Under the pieces are notes generated by a model, which did no database searches, was not told where the DNA came from, and was given only the letters and a program-made list of their open reading frames with translations. 64,000 bases of DNA, from assembly GCF_032854445.1 (NCBI RefSeq), contig NC_088296.1, positions 372,001 to 436,000 of the forward strand, in the 5' to 3' direction. Source of the DNA: Liolophura sinensis. Its lineage: Eukaryota; Mollusca; Polyplacophora; Chitonida; Chitonidae. Shown piece after piece: positions 59,531 to 64,000 of this stretch. Position 1 is the stretch's first letter. Every line of letters begins with the position of its first letter. A program made the translations under genes and the position numbers.

Positions 59531-59622
59531 TACATATGGTGCATTTTATTAAATATAATACGCCCGTATCCAAAATATCTTTCACTGCTTCTAATAATTA
59601 TAACTAAATTGTTCCTTTGAAA

Positions 59623-60033
59623 ACTGCTTGCATGTACGAAATACAACTGTATTGGCGTATAATGGCTAAATTACTGAATGACATTCACAGTCCGGGACTA
59701 GCACTAATGATGTATGGAAATACATGTACATCAATAGGATAGAAGTTTTTTTCTAAAAAAAAAATGAAAAAAATATCAGAAACCAACATTTTGTATATTC
59801 TTTTGCAACATGTTTCTGTTTAAGTTCAGATTTCACGAGTTCGTAGAGCTGATAGTGAACTATAAGTAGGCTACCGTCACTAACAAGGGAGACTTTTGGG
59901 AGCGAGAACCAACCGTTTTGCTCTTCTGGGTTATCTCCCTGTTGTGTTAAGATCTCGCCCCTTCGTCGAGATTTCAACGAGATTTCGAATCATCACTCGC
60001 TCATGTGGTAGAATTTTACCAAGATCTTTCAAA
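59623..60033 (+). other. unique DNA upstream of SEC11A, presumably promoter and 5' UTR
   Basis: Starts where monomer copy 4 ends and runs to the SEC11A ATG. It contains an A-rich stretch near 59750-59775 and a more GC-balanced segment from about 59880. No clear TATA box is seen. Confidence 0.4.
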
Positions 60034-60090
60034 ATGGGCATGATGGACTTCGACTTTTTGAACGATGTGAAGCGGATGAATAAAAGACAG
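60034..60090 (+). CDS. SEC11A: SEC11A coding exon 1
   Basis: 19 codons reading [19 protein letters not shown], followed by donor GTTTGT, phase 0. [13 protein letters not shown] matches the conserved SEC11A N-terminus. Confidence 0.95.
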
Positions 60091-63000
60091 GTTTGTGTGA
60101 CTTTTCACGTTTTTGTGCAGCTGTTCCAGCGGACTGAACGTTTTCTGTCAGCTTGAAACTGTCCGATTTACAGCGACAGCTGGCCGGCGTTACAACAACA
60201 ACACGTGTTAATTATGTTAGATATGCTGAAAAGTAAACGTTTTGAAGGGATTTGTTAAGCTGAGGTTGCTGTTTACATCACGTGGAAGACGGTGTAACAT
60301 CAGTTCATTTAACTAGATGAATCTGAATGAGCTTCTGAGAAGGAGGTCAGTGCCAACAATCTCAGATTGACTTGCCGCAACTATAGCCCTGATGACAACG
60401 CTTGCAGGGCCTGACGTAGTCATGGATCAGTCATCTTTAGCCCGGTAGGATGAATTGTAAAATTTCGGAAAACAGTCGATTACCAATGCACCTCGCCCAT
60501 CCAGGCACTCTTTTGATTTGCTTAGGGTCTTAGGGCACCAGACCGTTAAAATCCAGAGATGTCGATCATCCCAAAGGTAAATATCCATCCATTTTACCCT
60601 GACTTTGTCACCCTCATTTGCAAAATGGCCGCTATCTACACGCCTCGCATGCACAACCAGGCAGCTGGATATGAAACGGCTGACCCTTACTGGCTTCATT
60701 TGTGGAGGTATGGCATGTTAAAACAACAGCACATGCTCTAGTTTAGTTCCCTAACGCACTAATTGTTCCATGTAAAGTAAACGGGACTCAAACCAGCCTA
60801 CTCATGATCGCATAACAACAAAAGGATTTAATAACAAGCATAGTCGAAGGGGAGGATATTTTCGTATCCCGTTGCTGGGTCACCTTGTAGATCGTGGCCA
60901 TTTCAGAAATGAGAAAGTCTGCAGAGAGGGGGACTTCAATAAAAATGGATGGATATTTACCTTTGGAACAATCAACATCTTGGAATTTTAACTGTCAGGT
61001 GCCCTAAAACCCTAAGCGTTGTAAAGGGGTGGCTGGATGGGCGAGGTACATCAGTAATAGACACTTTTCGTACCAGAGTAAAGGGAACTGATCCATGACT
61101 ACACAGGGCCCTACGAGCGTTGTCATCTCGGGCTACTGCAACTACTGACCTAAAGTACCTAACCATCATCACTAATGCTATCCAGTTTAAGGTTGGAAGT
61201 TCGTCCCCACAAGTCTGGTCTCAATTTAACCCAGGCATACATTATACTGTCACCTTGGCAATTGAAATTCCATATGAAAGTAGGATGGATACCTACTCAC
61301 CTGCACCCCCCCCCCCCCCCCCCCCCCCGCAAATCCTGTTTCCCTAGACAGGTGGAAGTTACTATACCTGAGGTAGGGATTTCAACTCACCTGGTGTACG
61401 CCCTCCTGCATCTGAAGCTAGTTCAGTTGTAAGCCACCTGGCAGATGAAAATCCTAACCACCTGGTGTTTGCCATTGTAATTGATTGCTTATGTCACGGC
61501 TTTTTGGACATCAGAAAATCCTTGACCCTCATCTAACTCCCATTTCATTAAGCCTAGCGATAAAGTCAAAAGCCTGTGGTATGTCTCGGCTGCTCCATGC
61601 GTTGCTGCAGCTAAGATTTTGCACTCACATTCATCCAGTCCACAAGCCAGACAAAGTCTCCACCACTTAGGATTTTTTGCAAATGCGCATCATGGAGAAT
61701 AGCATTGGCGAGTCGTACTTTGATTTCATCGACTTTTCAAGAAACGTGTCACACTGCTAAACATGAAAAGAGATGTGGCAAAGCTTAGTGCGAATTTATG
61801 GTAAAATCATCCACAAATGTTTAGAGTCAAATGAACTATGACCTATGTGGTAGGTGTCCCAGTGTATATATTCGTCCATTATTGTTTAATTTGGTCCTTG
61901 TTTTGGTCACAAGTTAGACCAGCTAACAATACATGGGCTCCTGGTCACTTTTGCCACTGATACATATCTTAATGTTAACAGAAATTTATTGCTAGAGTAA
62001 CAGAATGGTGACCAGTTTATTTTCAGGTTAGCAAGTGGGAGATATTTCATTCCAAGTGAGTGACAGCAGTTATGTGAAATGTTCTTTACTACGGCGTAAA
62101 TCAAATAAATAAATAAATAAACATTCAGGCAAACATGTTTGTGAATGTGCACATAATCTTAAAATTTTGGCTTTAGCAATGGCCATTGTTTACATTGTAC
62201 GGTTTTACCTGCAACTTATCAGATTAGCTCGCAATGGCAGATGACGGATCGTAATAATTTACCTCTGGTAATAACAGCTGGCCGTAGGTTAGCTGTCCAG
62301 TAAGTAAATAACTATTTATGATGTGAGAAGATTAAAGTTGCATAAATGATTTTTATTTTACATTATACTAGGCCCACTACTTTCACTTTCACTTTTTTTT
62401 TTTTACTTTTCACTTTCACTTTTGCAGCTGTATTACCAAGTGTTAAACTTTGGTATGATCGTGTCTTCAGCATTAATGATCTGGAAGGGATTGATGGTCG
62501 TCACAGGCAGCGAAAGTCCCATCGTTGTTGTACTAAGGTAATTGGCAAAATCAGATTTTTTTTTGCTCTGCATTTCTATTATGGTTATTCTGTGAACAAA
62601 ATTAGTAAAAGGAATCCTCACTGGAAAATTCACCAAAGGTGTCACTCTCATGCCAGAGTGTTGTCCTTACAGCAATGCTGTCGTATTCTCGAATCTGGAT
62701 CTTGACGGTTTCACCGAGGCTTTATGTTGTTTAGTTTAGACGTGACTATTCTTATGTACTGTAATTCTGCAACCTTTTCGCATGTTTGGCAGGTGTTTAT
62801 TCAAGTATATTCTGAAGGCATTATGCTATGTAGACTGATAAAATTATGCTATTTTTGAAGCCAGCAAATTGGCCAATCCAACTAATATGGCTTTGTCTCC
62901 AAAATCAAATTTAGAATGTGGATAAATTGCACTGAAAGTTGGTCTTACAGATATGAAAAAGTTGAGGGATTTGATTATTGTTTTAGAATTTATCATGTAT

Positions 63001-63555
63001 AGGATGGTGGTAGTATTATGTGAGGATGCCCGGACCATGCGGTAGTCGTGGAGACCGTGCACGTTGGATTCGCCCAAGCTCTGCTTGGTTTTCTCCTACT
63101 ATAATGCTGAGTGAAACGCTGTACCCAAAAATAAACAAACAGATATTAGATTAAGCAAACTAGCCTGTGGCTGCTGTAAACAGTTTATTATCATTAAGGC
63201 TCCCAGAACTGGAGAAAGCAAGGATGTACAAAGCCCATGTTCAGGGCTGGAATTGAACCCTTGCCATGTAAACCGACACATTACTCTAATGGTTTAATGG
63301 TCAGTGTCCTAATAATTGGCCCCTGCCCCGCTGCCCCACTGAACATAGAAGTGAAATGTTCATGAGTACAGTGTGAATCAATTAAAAACTTTTTGTTTGT
63401 TGCAGTGGCAGCATGGAGCCAGCATTTCACAGAGGGGATCTTTTGTTTCTCACAAACTACAAAGAAGAGCCGATCAGAGTTGGGGAGATTGTCGTATTCA
63501 AAGTCGAGGGCAGGGATATACCCATAGTACACAGAGTGCTCAAAATTCATGAAAA
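60034..63555 (+). CDS. SEC11A: signal peptidase complex catalytic subunit SEC11 (first three coding exons; 3' part beyond the window)
   Basis: Joining 60034-60090, 62428-62537 and 63406-63555 gives 105 codons plus 2 nt, colinear with the N-terminal part of SEC11A. Seen: a cytosolic start ending MNKRQ, a single membrane segment ([17 protein letters not shown]), [20 protein letters not shown] with the catalytic serine at S58, and [14 protein letters not shown] with the catalytic histidine at H98. Family knowledge: SEC11 is the ER-membrane subunit of the signal peptidase complex that cleaves signal peptides, using a Ser-His(-Asp) arrangement. The exon with the conserved GDNN region is not in the window. 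The frame is open upstream to an ATG at 59896, but similarity starts at 60034. Introns 1 and 3 are crowded with repeats. Confidence 0.95.
60370..61148. repeat. imperfect inverted repeat (foldback/MITE-like) in SEC11A intron 1
   Basis: The left arm (about 60370-60640) and the reverse complement of the right arm (about 60890-61148) share long matches: gtagtcatggatcag, cctcgcccatcca, ttagggcacc and aaaggtaaatatccatccat. The loop is about 250 bp. No transposase is seen. It may be a non-autonomous foldback element or an inverted local duplication; the transcript could form a hairpin. Confidence 0.8.
61306..61328. repeat. poly-C run in SEC11A intron 1
   Basis: An uninterrupted run of about 23 C. 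Homopolymer length is prone to sequencing error. Confidence 0.9.
62030..62121 (+). mobile_element. 3' relic of the SINE in SEC11A intron 1
   Basis: Only the tail is recognisable: a degraded gtgaaat...ttctttactacggcgtaaa followed by tcaaataaataaataaataa. Confidence 0.6.
62147..62265 (+). repeat. dispersed copy of a segment of the 10.9-kb monomer
   Basis: gaatgtgcacataatcttaa and the following ~110 bases (gcaatggcc, tttacattgtacggtttta, cctgcaact) match monomer position 9386-9500 and its counterpart at 50939-51057. So part of the monomer is an interspersed repeat. Confidence 0.75.
62428..62537 (+). CDS. SEC11A: SEC11A coding exon 2 (membrane segment)
   Basis: Preceded by a long pyrimidine tract and TTTGCAG; 36 codons plus AG, donor GTAATT. 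It encodes [20 protein letters not shown] and onward to SESPIVVVL; the split Ser codon is completed by the first base of exon 3. Confidence 0.96.
62998..63140 (+). mobile_element. degraded SINE in SEC11A intron 2
   Basis: Core traces (ggtagtcgtggagaccgtgc, gctctgcttggttttctcct, actataatgctgagtgaaac) end in a diverged tail, acccaaaaataaacaaac. The tRNA-like head is missing. Confidence 0.6.
63230..63300 (-). mobile_element. tRNA-like sequence, probably a SINE head
   Basis: The minus strand carries a B-box-like GGGTTCAATTCCAGCCC, with an A-box-like segment upstream around 63290. It lacks a clean cloverleaf and sits in SEC11A intron 2, so it is more likely a SINE remnant than a tRNA gene. Confidence 0.35.
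63406..63555 (+). CDS. SEC11A: SEC11A coding exon 3 (catalytic Ser and His)
   Basis: 150 nt between acceptor TTGTTGCAG and donor GTAAGT. It encodes [37 protein letters not shown] and LKIHE. Its last ~45 nt plus the donor form the unit of the tandem array that follows. Confidence 0.96.
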
Positions 63556-64000
63556 GTAAGTCCGAAGCAGGGATGTACCCATAGTACATAGTGCTCAAAA
63601 TTCATGAAAAGTAAATCTGAAACTGGGATATACCCATAATACATAGAGTGCTCAAAATTCATCATGAGTAAGTCTGAAACTGGGATATACCCATAGTACA
63701 TAGAGTGCTCAAAATTCATGAAAAGTAAGTCTCAAGCAGGGATATACCCATAGTACACAGAGTGCTCAAAATTCATGAAAAGTCTCAAGCAGGGATATAC
63801 CCATAGTACACAGAGTGCTCAAAATTCATAAAAAGTAAGTCTGAAGCAGGGATATACCCATAGTACATAGAGTGCTCAAAACTTATGAAAAGTAAGTCTG
63901 AAACTGCGTTGTACCCATAGTACATAGAGTGCTCAAAACTTATGAAAAGTAAGTCTGAAACTAAGATATACCCATAGTACATAGAGTGCTCAAAACTTAT
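63511..64000 (+). repeat. 57-bp minisatellite derived from the SEC11A exon 3 end and donor
   Basis: Nine units (most 57 bp, some 53-55) run from inside exon 3 to the window end. The first unit is the exon end itself (agggatatacccatagtaca ... gtgctcaaaattcatgaaaa) plus gtaagtc. Later units differ at a few bases, and most keep the AAAAGTAAGT donor context. Reading past the true donor meets TAA at once, so use of a downstream copy would truncate the protein. Confidence 0.95.

Larger units (their letters stand above)
49103..59622 (+). repeat. 10.9-kb monomer, copy 4 (isolated, circularly permuted)
   Basis: Starts at monomer position ~7505 (gcagaggtgttttatagtga), runs through 10908 (about 52470), continues at position 1 and ends at position ~7499 (tgttccttt, near 59615). 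It is one full monomer, shortened to ~10.5 kb by lacking the 244-bp duplication and having a ~165-bp deletion at 56555. It lies between the TRIM and SEC11A genes. Confidence 0.93.

Noticed and set aside
59896-60033. N-terminal extension of SEC11A from an upstream in-frame ATG
   Set aside because: The extra 46 codons have no counterpart in SEC11 proteins; conserved sequence begins at the ATG at 60034.
63230-63300. Functional tRNA gene
   Set aside because: Only box-like elements are present, no convincing cloverleaf, and it lies among SINE debris in an intron.
63785-63982. Repetitive minus-strand frame MYYGYI...
   Set aside because: Antisense of the SEC11A exon-derived array.

Overview
The window is animal nuclear DNA. 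Two spliced genes can be read exon by exon: a TRIM-type RING E3 ligase on the minus strand and the start of the signal peptidase gene SEC11A on the plus strand. Nearly everything else is repeats and transposon debris. The abundant tRNA-headed SINE, which has a conserved core and an (AATA)n tail and resembles the Nin-DC/Meta-type SINEs of invertebrates, points to a marine invertebrate, most likely a lophotrochozoan such as a mollusc or brachiopod. The phylum cannot be fixed from this sequence alone.

Layout. 1-28.9 kb is a head-to-tail array of a ~10.9 kb monomer. Copy 1 (1-10908, cut by the window edge) and copy 2 (10909-21811) are almost identical. Copy 3 (21812-28.9 kb) is diverged by a few percent and partial. 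A fourth copy, also diverged, lies alone at 49103-59622 in the same orientation but circularly permuted, starting and ending at the same monomer position (~7500). Each monomer is a mosaic: SINEs in both orientations, a dead Jockey/CR1-like LINE fragment, a deleted LINE tail followed by trinucleotide repeats, and three older paralogous modules (A, B, C) of roughly 1-1.9 kb. I see no intact protein gene in it. The modules share one 130-nt minus-strand segment ending in a perfect splice-donor consensus and open in some copies.

28.9-42 kb is gene-poor. It holds a broken GMC oxidoreductase relic with a SINE inserted in it, a LINE whose two parts face opposite ways as in a twin-priming insertion, a ~65-bp tandem array, and old local duplications.

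42.0-48.8 kb holds the complete TRIM gene in six coding exons (595 codons: RING, two B-boxes, coiled coil, SPRY). Its internal exons of 96, 231 and 23 nt are the standard TRIM lengths. A 42-bp minisatellite and a SINE sit in its last intron.

59.6-64 kb holds the first three coding exons of SEC11A, including the catalytic Ser and His. Intron 1 contains a ~270-bp-arm inverted repeat, SINE relics and a dispersed piece of the 10.9-kb monomer. Intron 3 opens with a 57-bp minisatellite made from the end of exon 3 plus its donor site; it runs to the window edge.

The two genes have no evident functional link. The notable biology is repeat evolution: a nested higher-order repeat, a possible circular-intermediate copy, and exon-derived tandem repeats next to a conserved gene.
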